Shown: positions 12,701-27,700, counted from the stretch's first letter. The stretch: DNA of 64,000 nucleotides from Phoronis australis (GCA_002633005.1 NMRA01000006.1:258544-322543); one strand, 5' to 3'. A program made the numbers and translations. The notes: a model not told the origin generated them from the sequence alone.

Positions 12701-15700
12701 TTAAGAAATATTTCAGGACACTCGCAAATGAAACGGCAGATCCACTAGTACATATCACATTCAGTTTCTAGTGTCAATACGAGAATCAATTAAAAATCGT
12801 TCCCGCTGGCAGACGCTTGTACAAAATACATAACATGTTATGCTTTCCCGTTCAACACCAAAAGTGTTAACACTGGTCATTTCTAAACATTAGATTTATT
12901 CTGAAATACTACGCAATTCAGCTCTGATGAAATTATTCTGCACGGAAGGAATAGAATGAGCCAATAACAGGGATTGGGAATGACTTCATGGCAGCACCTC
13001 TAAATTCCAGCTATGGTCGTCTAAACCACAGTCCCAAATCAGTGGACAAAAAACCTGCAGTACAATTGCCAGACCCCACTGCGCAAATGTCCTGAACGAT
13101 TTATACACTGTGACCAAATTCCATGCTTCATTTGGTCACTATGTATGAAGTATTTTTTTGCATGTGTGGAGTTAAGGGCCACGATCTGGGGATTTGTACC
13201 GCAGGTTTGGCGTCTGCTGGCCTGGTTTAGAGGACTGAAGCTGCAATTAAGATGTGCGGTCACAAAATTGTTTCCACCCCTTATTGAATAACCCGCTACC
13301 AATATGGCCAGACAACATTGTAATCCTACGAAAAGCTTACCTGCGCCACTCACTAGGTGGCGGTGGTGATAAATATGGCGTTGAATATGGTGAGGGTTCT
13401 GACGGAAGCTGCCAGCACGTCAAGGAAAACAAACACCGTAATGAAAACAAGACATGGCACCGTGAGCCTGAACAAGACTAGTGCAGATTCCCTACTCACC
13501 CATAACAAGCCCAAATCAGGGGGTAAGAGTGGCAGATATGCCATCCCTCGTATTTTCGAGTGGAAATTTTCATTTGTGTCAAGCGCTGCAGAAAATTGTC
13601 AAACAGGAACTGTACATTCAGCAGGTGATGATAATGAAGAGAAGGCAATTATCTTATCACCAGAGGAGGCTGAGAACAGAAGTTTTACACCGACACTGAT
13701 ATTCAGACACAAGAAAAGGGTAGCAGCTGACCTACCACAGCTGGTTCACTAGCGCCACCTAGAGAATTTCCATTTCATTGCTGACAGTTTACCAGGGATG
13801 TTTTTGACGGCAATATTGGGTGTTCGTGAACATTTTAAACCTAGGATGAGTAATATTGGAAAAATAAACCAAACTGATACAAACTATGGTGCACTCAAGT
13901 TGAAGGACCGCCAAAACATCAAGCATGCCGAATACGTAATTAAACAACCCAATCAGAAGCAAGCTGGTGGCCATCACACCTCTTTTGCCTAGCAACGGGA
14001 AAAATCAAGGAAGGATACAGTCGCAAAGAATTGTATTTTTTAAGTATCCAAGTCTGGCATTTCTAATCAATTGAATTCAGACAATCGTACCCTGGAGCTG
14101 TTTACATTGCCGATAAATTTGTTTTACCACGCAATTAAGAAATACTTGATAACCTTCACAAAAACGTGTCATTTTTAAGTTGTCAGGCTCTAGTTCAACC
14201 CACGTAATACATTTCGATGACCACAGCATTGCACAGAAACCAGTCTATATTGAATAAGGTAGCATGACAGCTAAACGCTATCCTATCAACAGGAGTTGAT
14301 GAGATTCTCTTTGTGGCATCTGTATACAGATTATTCCTAGTGTACACATACACTGTATTGTATTATTGTTTCATGTGACTTGTAAATATTCATGATTCAA
14401 CAAAATAAAAAACTTAACTGAAAAATATATCCGCAAGTTAACTGAGGGTCTTCATCTTCACTAAAGGCAACACCAAAAACCATTGATTTAACCTTCATGA
14501 GATCAGTATGGGTGTACCAGAAGGTTTGTCCACTTGGATTCCAAGAAAGAATCGCCATCGCATGACAGCGTGACACGACTGAAACTTGAATACTCGTTCT
14601 TGGACTGCATGGGCATGTACGTTGAATAACCGATATGATCAACTTCTACTTTCAGTGTACGTCACCAAATACCGTCACGCACAAAACAAAGACAGTATGA
14701 AGACTGATATTACTTGCAGGGATTCTTGTCATGCATACACCACGAGCTGATTTACCGAAATTCTTCACTTATTTTAGCACTAAGATAATTGCCAAAGTTG
14801 GCATTTTTTTGATTTTTCAAAAGCCAAATCTTATTTTATGGCATCAAACAACACAGGTTAATAACGGACTAAAATTTTCCCAGCCTTTCTTTAAAATGAG
14901 ATATTTTACAAAACAAAATCGCTTTTTTCCGCCACATTGCGCGCTAAATAGATGACGAGTTGCCGTGGTCGCTTTACTCAAACTGTGACCCGCATGGGTC
15001 AAAGGATACTCTTTTATCTACAGGGAAGGGTCGTGCGTTGTGTCGCGCCTGTCGTGATCGCTCTCTGTTGTGTATTCGTTCGACGATCATGTGACGCCCT
15101 GACGTGTGTTTGATGTCTTCAAGGTGATGTAGCGCACCCTATGGACAACAAGAACAGAAACTGTGAATACACAGGAACAACCGAGGCAATAGGAAATTTA
15201 AATTCACAAGGTGGCACTAGTGAGATAACAGCCTAGTGGAACTTGCTATTACGTGTTCCATAGAATAAGGGATTAGCCACTCACAGCGAGAACTCTCCTT
15301 AAGGAACTGAAGTTATGAATTCTATCACATGATTCATGAATTTTATCCCACGATGCATGAATTCTATCCCATGAATCATGAATTTCATATCCTAATTTCA
15401 CATTCCAAGTTTCCAACCTCATCGACCTATCACTTCAGTTGCCACCATTTTGCTTGGTTACGTTGCTGAACTTGGTCTGGCATGATATCATCTTTCTCGA
15501 AAAAAAAAACTGGGTCTACAGAATGCTACCATAAGGAACTGCTTTCTGCTCTCAATCAAGAAAGGAGCCTTCATTCATTAGCGCCACCTGGTGAATAATA
15601 ACGTAAGTTTACAAACAAAGAAGCCTAGTTTAGGAATGTGTTGCCACTATTGAAGCTGGGTGACATTTCAAGGTCACTGAAACAAGACTAAAGGACTAAA

Positions 15701-18700
15701 ACACCAACTTAAAACTTAAAACTTATAACAATTTTGATTTGAATGTTAAAAAACCTAAACCCTAAGGTGTGTTTCATTTATGATAACCCCTAGTGAGCTT
15801 ACTTGTGAAAGACTCAAGATATTTCTTTATGCAAGCATACTCGGACGTGAACGGCAGCAAGCTACGTTTATTGAACACTTTTCAGAGCCAACCTGAGCGA
15901 GTTTTTACACGGCAGTTGCAATTACTACCAAAATGCTCATAGCCAGCCTTTTTCACCACGGAGATGCGCCGTGTTTGGACATCTTGAACCATGTTTTAAA
16001 AACCATTTTTTTCTACACTCTAGGACAACTGAATTAACTTTTACTTTAATATAAATACAAAAATCTTAATTTTGTTGTGAAAATGACAGTTGCTCTCAAA
16101 ATAAATCAAAAGAATAAGTTACTGAAGATGTTTCTGCCAACACTAGCTGACATGAAGATTTGAGCACAACTACCGGTACTAAAAAACGGGCCTTGTATTT
16201 TCATAACTGCAGCTTGCAAAAAACAAAATTACATGTTATGTTAATCATGTAAACATACAATAACAAGACTCTGCAGAGTTCAGGTCAAGGCAAACTGGAT
16301 CGTCTCTGGAGACTGATATTAATAGACCTCTACCATCAGTCCATTTCTTCGCGTATTAAAATACGACACCTTACTGCCCGTTGAAAAAGAAGCTTAAACC
16401 GGGTTATAAAACATCACCAGTGATTTTCTAAAATGTTTATCACAAAAAAAACACAATGAACAATTATGAGAGTTAAGCTCAGAAAGCGATAGAAAGCATT
16501 ACATCTGGACGTAACGTCATGAGCGATTAGCACTGCTTTTCGAAAGGTCCCTCAACACATTCACACCACCACATCTCCCCCCTCCCCTCCCACCTTTCGC
16601 GCACTCAAGCAAAAAACAACGAACACTAGAAGAGACTTCGAAATGCTCGTAGTCTGCCAACCGACACAGCATTCAAATTTGGGCTTCACCGGCGGGTCCA
16701 AGCCCACAAACAGACTCACTGGTGTAAAGAGCTTCATGAAGAACGAGGAATCTAAGAAAACTCAAATTCTTCCATGTTGCGTCATCATTGCTATTGGCAA
16801 TACGCTAACTAAGTTTATAAATATCTATCTAATATCACTATTTTTATTACAGTGGCTTCAACAGTGATACCAGCTACATACCCTTAATTATGGTAACAAT
16901 TCTTCATTTCTTTAAATTCTTCAGCTTGGGATACAACACAGTGAAATTTCCTTTTGTCAAATTTCTCAACAAAAAAACTTTTCAGGAAAATTTACTTTGC
17001 ATTAAGCATGGTTTGCATCACTCAGCTACTATCAAGCAACATTTGGTAAAATCTTGAGTAACTGCAGCAACATGGTAAGCTTTAAAAAATAGAAATATGG
17101 CAATTTTAACAGTTCCAAACTTTTAACCTACCCTCAGTGCATCCTTTTCGAATGCAATATTATAAAAATATTGATAGGAGAATTACGTAGTTGGGTGTTG
17201 TTGGTAAAAGGTATAAATATGATTATTGACAAAAAAAAAACAATGATTTTGGCATGCCCATAAGTAACGGGTGCGTGTTAAGAATGAGAATTTCTTGTTC
17301 TTGCCTTACATGCCTTTGTACTTCTGTTCTGTTTCAGTAGCCCACAAAGTCTTCTACTTCCCAGAACACCACAGCACCTNTTACAGTGGCTTCAACAGTG
17401 ATACCAGCTACATACCCTTAATTACGGTAACAATTCTTCATTTCTTTAAATTCTTCAGCTTGGGATACAACACGGTGAAATTTCCTTTTGTCAAATTTCT
17501 CAACAAAAAAGCTTTTCAGGAAAATTTACTTTGCATTAAGCATGGTTTGCATCACTCAGCTACCATCAAGCAACATTTGGTAAAATCGTGAGTAAATGCA
17601 GCAACATGGTAAGCTTTAAAAAATAGAAATATGGCAATTTTAACAGTTCCAAACTTTTAACCTACCCTCAGTGCATCCTTTTCGAATGCAATATTATAAA
17701 AATATTGATAGGAGAATTACGTAGTTGGGTGTTGTTGGTAAAAGGTATAACTATGATTATTGACAAAAAAAACAATGATTTTGGCATGCCCATAAGTAAC
17801 GGGTGCGTGTTAAGAATGAGAATTTCTTGTTTTTGTCTTACATGCCTTTGTATTTCTGTTCTGTTTCAGTAGCCCACAAAGTCTTCTACTTCCCAGAACA
17901 CCACAGCACCTCCTACCGAGTCCCGTGGTATTTACCTGCATTGCAACGAGGCTGTAGGACACTTATTGGACAGCTGAACATTCCTACCACGATGGTCATT
18001 ATCTTACATCAAAATTAATTTAATTGCCACATATCATTCTTGATATCAATGCTGGTAGTGAAGCAATAGTGGATTTCGAGAACCAGTTTGATGCCTGTAA
18101 GTCAGTGCGCAAAACTGGTTCTCAAAATGTGGCACCCTTGTATGTGAGTGGCAATACAGACATTGCAAAAAAAATGAAACCCCGAGGAACACTACCTTTA
18201 CCTCCGTGACACTGATGACTCAAATGCAGGATGTGGGAATTTGGAACAAGGGCATTTTGATTACTCACACAGTGTGTGTTTCGACAAACCTACAAGGATC
18301 ATAGCAAATGACCAATGCACCCCCTTGCCATGTTGATACAACCTCACAGTGACAACAACAGTGAGAAGACTGCCTCGGGAATATACGGGAATATACAGGA
18401 ATATACGGGAATATATCGGTACACATTTATACATATAGTCAAAGCATTCCCAGACCTGGCGGTTACAATATGGTTTCTGCACAGCAGCAAAGATTAATCC
18501 TCATTAAACCAGATTGAGACTAGACAGTGATACATGTCAGAATTCATTAACACCTTTACAAGCAAGTTGAAAACGAGCAGAGGAAAACTGCTCTTCCCGC
18601 TATGAGTTATGCTCACTACAATAACATTCTAATGGGTTCAACCACAACATAACCCCAGATCAACTTCTGAGCCAATCAGGAGTCCTCAACAAGGTCAGTC

Positions 18701-21700
18701 AGTCTCTGTGACAACTAGGCTCCACATGTTCACTGGCCAATACACAGTCTCAAGGTGTGTAGTGATACCCCATCAGTAGCCAATAAGAATGCAAATTAAG
18801 GACAAAATAAAAAACTAAGTGAAAACGCAGTTAGTAAGTTGGGTGAACCTATAAAAGACACATTATGTTTCCCAAACAGGCACTTAAACTAGAACATGCT
18901 TGTCGAGAAATGTCATTTTCTAAGATCAGCAGCAGCGCAGAATCGAACCTACAATGCTTGCAGTGTCAGTCAAACTCTCTGCTGGCAGAACTAAACCTCA
19001 AGAGTATTTTAAGCATACTTAGCTGCCTTGTTGTTAGCGAATGCTTGATAGACAACAGCAAAAATTGGATTTTGTTGTTCTGTAGCTCTGCTCAAAACTC
19101 GTAACTTCAAAAAGTCTATCCTATGCAACAATAACCCCAAAAATCTGTTTTTCCGCTGTAAAATTCGATCATGTCCCTTTAAACTAGGAAGAGTAAGTCA
19201 CACCTGGGCAACCGGTGCTAGTTGAAGGGCCTATCTGGACACTGCATGGTACGTTAAAGTTTCCTCAAATTAAAACAAAAATAACGATCAAAACTGACAT
19301 TTTAGCATTTTTAAAGTCTCACTGTATCCCAAAATGTTCAAAATTCTATTATTGCTTATTTGTTGATGACTGCCATACCATAGTCAAATAATCACGTAAA
19401 ATTGTCATCCTGCTTACTCTTGTTGAAAATTTTGATAAAATACGATATTACTGTTCTGCCACACTGTGTTCTACTTAGAAGAGGCCTTTTCCAAAGGAAT
19501 TTCTACCATACCGGTGGTAACGTCTCTTTGGTTTAAACCACCTGACACTCTCTACCGACAGTGTAGTTGGTATGGAACTTCACATTTTACAACTGGACAC
19601 CATACCTGGTACCACACAGCACATGATCAGCAAGAGAAATCTAGCTAAAATCTAAAATCACGCGTTTTCATTGACAATACACGGTAATATCTCGCCGACT
19701 CCCGCGAGAGCTTGCTTTTCTACCAAGGTTCTAGCATTATTGAACTCTACCAGTCTTTCATTTGGTTCACGTGTAACCAACTGTGTGATTTCTCATTTTC
19801 ACTCTGCTGCATTTAGCATTTATATATTAAATACCAATTAATGAACCAATTTACGTCATTATTTATAGCCCTCCAGCATTCGCAATTAGCACAAACTATT
19901 GGGCAAACTGCTCCTGGGGTTTTGTCCATTCGCTTTGTATTCAAAACATGCAAAATTGTTTTTATACCAAATGATGATGAAATGAGTGGCAGCCCGGAGA
20001 CATGTTCGCAATAAACGGCGAGGGGGAGGGCAGAACTGAAAAGAGGTAACGCTGGGGAAGGGCTTCTTTGCAGTGGACAGGGTAGACCATGTTCCCATTG
20101 TACCCAGCCCCTGTTCAAATGACTACGCCAGTGCTTAACTGATTATTACGACTTTTAAAAAGCGGTGACAAGCTTCTAACTTTGTGGTTTCATATCAACC
20201 TTCTAAAGTTAGTTGCAAAGTATGCTCGTGACATAAAACAAAGTTCAACCCATGCATGGCTCAATCCTGTCATGACTCAGTTGGTGTGGCAGCCAGAAAC
20301 ACCCGAGGGGAGCGCCACCATTTGGGGGAGTTTTTGCATGACGGTTCATTAAACCCATCGCCAAGATGACTACACGTTTGCATTTAATTGCACCAAATAC
20401 AGCTTTCCCCATCAACAAACAAGTTTTCTAGTCGGATTTCAACTCTGCAAACAGCCCAATATCCGAGGCTATGAAAAACACAACAGTGGCCCACCTTACA
20501 AGCGAGTGTTAACCTCTGATGACTACACCTCAAATTCACCTCCCTAATACCATAGTAGCTGGCAACGTGACAGACTTAATTCCAAGAATTATGACTCAAA
20601 GACTGCGGTTGCAGTAACCCAATATTTCCCAAAGAATAAGGAAACAGGTCAACAACTGAAATTCAGTATCCCACGTGATCTTATCACGAGAAACAAACAA
20701 CTGGGTGAAAACAGACCTAAGTACGCACCTCTTAGCTCAACCAAATTCTGACATGTTTGCACAAGTCAGTGCAATTAGAAGACATAGTCATAAAATATAA
20801 ATGTAAAATACACCCATCTTCTAACTCCCATGCCATTTGTCAACCTAAAATAGCCCAGCTCTCGGTTACAGGATAAAATATTGATGCTTAGTTCATCGGG
20901 CTCTTGAGCAAGTCAATCAACAGAAAACATATTTTAAAGGTAAAGTCTCGTGAACTCTGATGATTGCTTTTCCAAAAATGCCCTTTTTCATATTCAAGGT
21001 CTCCCATCACTGTTGTAAATGCCCAGAAATTCCCAAAACGTTATCGCACGATACCTGTGACACAAAATTAGAAAAGCAAAAGCGTTACTTTGCTGCTACA
21101 TATCTTTCGAGGATTCACTCATTGGTCATGTCGAAGTCAAGCGAGGGCGTCAACTAAATCACTCGGGTGAATGAAAATTCCGAATGAAAAGCTGGACATG
21201 GGAGGTGTTTACCAGAGCCATCCATAGTGAACCAACACCTGGGGAATTGTGTCCTTACCACTTCACAACCCAAGTTGAGTAAAATGTTCATGGAATATAA
21301 GCAACACGAGCAGAGGATCCAGAACTTCCTCATATGTTCTGTGCATTCTTCAATAAATACGTATCACCTTCAGACTTTGACTAGGGGTCTTACAAAGGAC
21401 AGACATAGGGGGCGCTTGAGCTTGTCCATTACAGCAATGTAAAACCGGGCGATCAAAAAATTTCACTGCTCCCCCATATTCTATCGTAAACTGGGGAGAT
21501 TTCACGGTATTGAGTTCAGAATTGGTCAGGAATGACCACTGACCAGTGAGCTGTATCAAGAAAAGTGACACAAGATTTAAGACAGAAATTTGGTCTTGTG
21601 CTTCTATTTTAGAACTACTAAATAAAAATTTAGTCAATAAAATTATTAACATTTCACTGTCTAGAAGGAATATGTATAGCTCCTGAAAACACTTGGACAA

Positions 21701-24700
21701 TTTATCTTTACTTGGGATGTAGTAGGCTCTAACATGCTAAGATGGTAGCAAGTTGCTTTTAGTCAAATGGATACTTTGTGTTATCCCAAAAGAGCATATT
21801 ATTTTGTAACTAGACTGCTAACTTCAATGGGCACAAGTGATCACCCACAGGAAGAAGGACTGTGTTTATGTTTCGTAAAAATCAACATGCCTTGACATCA
21901 ATTCTCACTTTAAATGTGATCAGGGTGAAGAAACAAACCCAATTTCTGATGAGAATGACCTTTTTGCTGAGGACACATGCGCATGTGGCACACAGAGAAC
22001 CCTACATGAGTCTCAGGTTTATGACATGGGCAAAACCCCTTGGAAATTTCGTAAAAATCCTGAGGCTTGCCAAGGGATTTTGACGAAATTTCTTTGAGGT
22101 TTTGCCGATGTCATAAACCTGAGGCGAATGCAGGATTTGCTTTCTCACATGCACTGTAAAAACAATCTTTTTGCCGAAAAACTCGACGTATCTAAAACTT
22201 TCAATCACATGACACAACTTTTGTAAAAACACACTTGCGCAATGTAAAGTATACTCAGATACTTTTTGTTAATAGTTTTATTTTAAACTTACCAATTGTA
22301 AATTGCATTCAGCTTTCACAACAAATGTTCAAATTAAAATCTACCGTAATAGTCTTTGAAGTCCTAAATGTTTATGTAAATAACACATTCAGTTGGAATT
22401 CCCTGTGCCTGAGCTCTGAATTGACCATGAGACAGCACAGTTAAGACAGTTTCACAGCGTTTCTTGAGTAGGGGTTTGTCTTGAGTAGGGGTTTGTCTCC
22501 GTTTGAATTACCGTGAATATGGAATTAGCTGCCGAAGATGGGTCCATTTAAGAAGTTGCTTGCGTGTCCTTCTGACTGGGAATACGTACAGTTACGACAC
22601 TGGATTTGTCAATCATAACCTTGTCACCTTCACATAATTCTGACATTGGTTGGTGAGCGTTTGATTGTTTTAGTCAACGAGCATATGTATATGTATATGG
22701 TTTCAGTGTTTTGCAGACAATGAAATGTAAGGCATATGGATTTCTACTTTGCACTACTTTGTGATTCGCTTATGTAATATCAAAAGAATTACGTACTCGG
22801 TGTTATTTGCCAGTCGTCTCATAACGCATTCGAGATCACGTGAGAAAAACTGTTAGCAGTTTTTTTCGCATCATAAATATTCTGCCCATTACTAACTACT
22901 GTGTGCGACTTAAGTTTCCAACACCACGATCACAGATAAAACAAAACAGTCTGCATAACTAAAATACACAGGACTTAATGTACCAGGAAAAAAAATCTAG
23001 GTAGACTTTAATTAAATATAACAGCCACTGGTTATGTATTTAATTATACATACAAACAACAGGCTTGGCAAACATGTAATTATTAAATCATTTAGCACCA
23101 TTTGTGGTAGATAGGCTCTCTCACATGAAGATGGTACACCTTCGATCATTAACAATAACTTACGATCTGGGACACAACTGAAACGGTGCTGCTGACACAG
23201 AGCAGGGCTTTGAATGACCAATGACAAAAAGAGCGGAAATTGTCGATGTGGACCGTTTTTTGCCGACGAAAATCGGGAGGGCTAAAAAAAACGGTGCCAC
23301 CTCCAGAAGCGCGGGTCTGCGTATTTTTAGCTCGTCCGCCACTCCCACCTCCGAACATTTTTGGCTGCAGAGCCGTAGTATTTGTCACCGCGGTTTACAA
23401 CCACACGAGACGCCATTGAAGAAATCCACCACGCTATCCCAGATGCCCCGGCAATGTTGACAATTTACGTTCCTCCGAAACATAAAGAGCAACTTCTGCT
23501 TTTCGAGGTGAAAGTCGTTGGCAACGCCGAGGTAAGAAAGAAATTTGCCGCGGATATTTTATCCCTTTGAACAAGGAATACACTCACAAAGCACCACACT
23601 ACAAACACAAGTTGGGAAGCCTTTCCTACCTGTTACAGAGGTCCATTTACNAATTATTCTAATGTCAGTGTTCTCCGTGGCCTGTTCTGACTTGTCGCAC
23701 TGACGGGCTTGAATTTAGCAGGGTTCGAGATTCCACCCTTCAGATCTGAATAATGTTACCATGGCTACCATCTGACAATCACTGAAAACTTGTGGGCATT
23801 AATTACAATGTAAGAAGCCTTTGTAAAATGGAAAAGACCAAGTTTAGTGATCAATTTTGTTCGAAATTGGTGTGATTTACCGTAGCACAATTCCAAGCAT
23901 TTGAAGGATATCATTTCCTTTTTCAGAAAGTGGCCGACAACTGAGCTTGAATTCAACACTTCAGCCTCAAATCATCCTCCTCTCACATCCCTTTGAACAA
24001 GGAATACACTCACAAAGCACCACACTACAAACACAAGTTGGGAAGCCTTTCCTACCTGTTACAGAGGTCCATTTACATAACTCGCGACAGGAAAACCAAC
24101 AAATATAAATGAAAGCGCTCTAAAGAGCAACACTTGGTGAAAAGTAAAAATTTAAAAGTGAGTCCAATGATGACCGGAACGCTTATTACACTAACACATT
24201 AGGACATTTACCAAAAGGTGCGGTCAAAGGATCGCGGAGCTAGAGCTCCGCAAACATAATTATAAAAATGTCCGTCACAGCAGTTATATAGAGACCAGTC
24301 CTCGGAAAATCTCGAATAATCAGAGAATGGTATGAGCTAGAAAAAACAGATGCGACACTTGCAATAGTCTTAGGAATGATCTACCCACAGTAACAATAAT
24401 CAGAAAAATCCGACCGGAAACACCGGAAAAAAAAGGGAAAATGGCCATCTTGTTTCTAATTTTAACCAACAACAATAGGCTTCAAGCCATTCACAAAATA
24501 CATGTTGTGTATAAATGTCATATTGGTCTGATAAGAATTGCGATCTGTGGCGAGCGAATGAAGAAACAAACAAACAAATAAAAATGAATGATAAAGCAAC
24601 ATACTTGGAGAAATTTCATTTCACCAAGTAAAAACTGCCGAGCATTGCCAGAAAATTGTGACAAACAGATAATTAAAGGTGAACAACGTCACCACCTCCA

Positions 24701-27700
24701 CAGTTAGTAGTTAATTTCATACCTTGACCTAATTAGCCGACATCCACATCCGAGCATGTCTTCCGGCATTACACAACGCATTTTCTTCTCATCAGGCAAT
24801 CAGGCAACATTGCGCACTTTTCACATCCACTTAGAGATCAATTCTGAGTCAGTGGTGTATAGACACAAGTGGCGTAATAGCACAGCTGAGTTAACTTACG
24901 AAAATTATTGAATGATATTTACACCCTGACGCTAAGGTTATTAAGGAACTTTAAAAAAATGTCCAAATTTGGCAAACTTCAGAACACCATATCATTAAAT
25001 GACTTATCAGATTCATAAGAAACATTCAGATACCATGCCTTATTCATTGTTCTCCAAACGCTATAAAGAATTGTTTTCAAAATTTTCCACTTTTAAATGA
25101 GGGGCTATCAAAATAGGACTATTACGATTTTTATGAACTCAAAAATTGTGAAAATGAAAGAAAAAACGATAATTTAGAAAACTGCAACAGAGATTTTGAA
25201 ACTTCATCTTGAACGTTTATATATATACCGAACTTAGGTCATGTTATTGATACTGTTTTTTTGCAATGGATGCTAATTTTCACTAAAAAGTCATGGTCAC
25301 GTGACCAACTTATGAGCAGATTGGTATGGTGTCAAAAAACAAATTCTAAAGACTTTCTGCTTTAAACAGACAGACATAAATTTTTACAGAGTTAAAAACT
25401 ATGCTTTCGTACATATTTGGCTCATACCCACAAGGCGATAAGGTCCCACATAACCTTCAGGCAAACATATCTCGGTGGTTTGTTTTATTCGTTCTGACAG
25501 AAACGAGTTGTTGCGCAACCAAGACTTATTACAGACCCAGAAAGGCTCACGAGTGATGTCAAAAGCAGGGATATTCCTGATCAGGGTTGGTTCTGAGCCC
25601 TTTGGGGCACCTGATGGTAAAAAGCGTGCCTTTTTTCGAAAAGTTGTGCCCAGCAGACTTTGAGTAATTAAAGTGGCAACATATGAAACAGAAACCCCAA
25701 GGGCAATCGAAATAAGAACTAAGTCATGTTCTACCCAACTGGCTGGAAGTTGATCTAAGAATTTTGCATTTTTTGAAGAATGTTGCGTTTTAAAAGATGT
25801 GTCCCGTGGGGCGCACTGCTGCAATGTGCTTGCGCCTTTTACTTTGTTGTGCTAATGGCGCAAAGGCACAGTCCAGGAATATCCCTTCAAGAGAGCTCGA
25901 GTGAATGTCGTTGAAAATTATAAATGTTGATCCTAGTTGCGTTTTCAGAAATTTTGTTTTATAATTGTCAATTGATTAGACTAGTAATGCCTCACTAGGT
26001 CACATTGTGCAAAATGACACTGGAGGGTATACTCTATGGATATGTTCAAGTAGTTTTTCATTGTTTTTGAAAATGACACTGGTTATTACCATTTCGGGAA
26101 ATATTGAACACGCTCTACTGCAATTTATCGGTGAAAAGGAGCTCCTGCATGTCGTTAAGTAGAAAAAGTAAGGCAATTACCAGGCTGTTGTTTAGGTCTT
26201 CATCACTTTGAAATAGTAAAACAGATTTGCTAAATTTACAACGCAGAAAATAAAACGGAATTTCATGTTTGTTAAAGTGGATGTCTCTGTTTTCGAAAAC
26301 GGAAAATCAGAGTCTTTGTTAACAGTTTTCCCATCTAGCTCTGTAATAATGCTCTATAACCTCCAGTAGCCCTCAAAACTATTTAGCAAGTTTGAAAACA
26401 CAGTCTGTTAAACTGTCAAGTGTGTCCAACACTTTCTAAGGCAAGTTACACGACAAACATGTGGATAGACTACGTACCAAAAACCGCATGTCCCAATACA
26501 GAGAGTGGTATTTCGGTCAAATCCTTGTTTAGTAAAGGACATTATAGCAAAGATTGAGTGAAATGACCATAACACAGGAGTTTTGCATCCTCCGTGTCAT
26601 GCAACATGCAGGGATAAACTTTCTTCTCAAAAAGTAACCAGCTTTAGACGCAGTATGGCCGACAAGTGAACTTTTTTCTTCAATTCTATCATAAGATAAA
26701 TAGCACCAAATAAATGCTGTATCACTTTTAAAGATCTATTCCATCAGACAATGATTCTGAGAAATTGTGGCTATTCGCAACAATCTTAGAAACCTTTGAA
26801 AATAAAAACAGGTCAATTTTGGCAATCATTTTTGTCTGAAATTGGTGAAATTTCCCAGATCACTTCTGCCTTGCCAGCATTTTTGGCATGTGGATGCTGA
26901 GCCCATCAGAGGCAAATTTCCCTCACCGAACATTCTCTTGGGCATCAAGCTGGCCATCTGAACACACCTAAAAACTCGTCCTTTGTGTAATTCTCTTCTA
27001 ACTCAAACCCAGTGAGTTCCCATTTTCTCAAACAGCAACACCTCCTGCGTCAGGAAGTGGTTATTACCGAGGAGCGGAAACGGCAGGATTACTTGTTAAG
27101 GAAGTGAAGTAACTATATTAGTTCACTATGCTCAAACGATGATCTGTAGTAGTTAGTCAACAGTTGATCAGAATGCTCAATATTGTATTATTATCTCTGA
27201 TGCTCATTATTGTATAGCTCTCTGATGCTCAATAGTTTTAAAAATTACCTCTGATGCTCTATGTTGTACCAATGTCTCCGATGCTCAATATCATCTCTGA
27301 TGGAGCAACAACCCGTGGAATCCCCGGAAAAAATTATCAAATTCGGACATAAACTAGTTCATAACAGTCTTACAACATTCTAACAAATGCTCAAAATTTT
27401 AACTAATTGTTTGGCGACAGCCGTGTCATACTGAGGTTTTTACGAACAAACCCCCATGGGTCTTTATTCAGAGTGCCAAAATTAAAAAATATTCTACAGT
27501 TTTAACTCGGTTATCGGCAGGTTTCACTAAAAACATAGCAACTGGAACCCCCGTCGACAGTAAAATACATAAATGTCGAACACGACTGGGGAAATGTGGT
27601 CGACGGTGCAAACAGTAGAATACACGTATTTCTATTTCAGCGAATGAGGGTGAAGAATCCAACTCAGCTCACCTACCCATGTGTAGGTTCGAATCTTATT

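Noticed and set aside
13357-13752. 131-codon plus-strand frame
   Set aside because: Antisense to CRTC exon 4 in part; the true coding strand is minus.
14397-14642. Minus-strand frame with a WD-repeat-like phrase (ILSWNPSGQ)
   Set aside because: Only one short motif, no flanking repeats and no good splice context; treated as coincidence.
25399-25824. 141-codon minus-strand frame
   Set aside because: No domain recognised, no splice or start context; unlikely to be coding.
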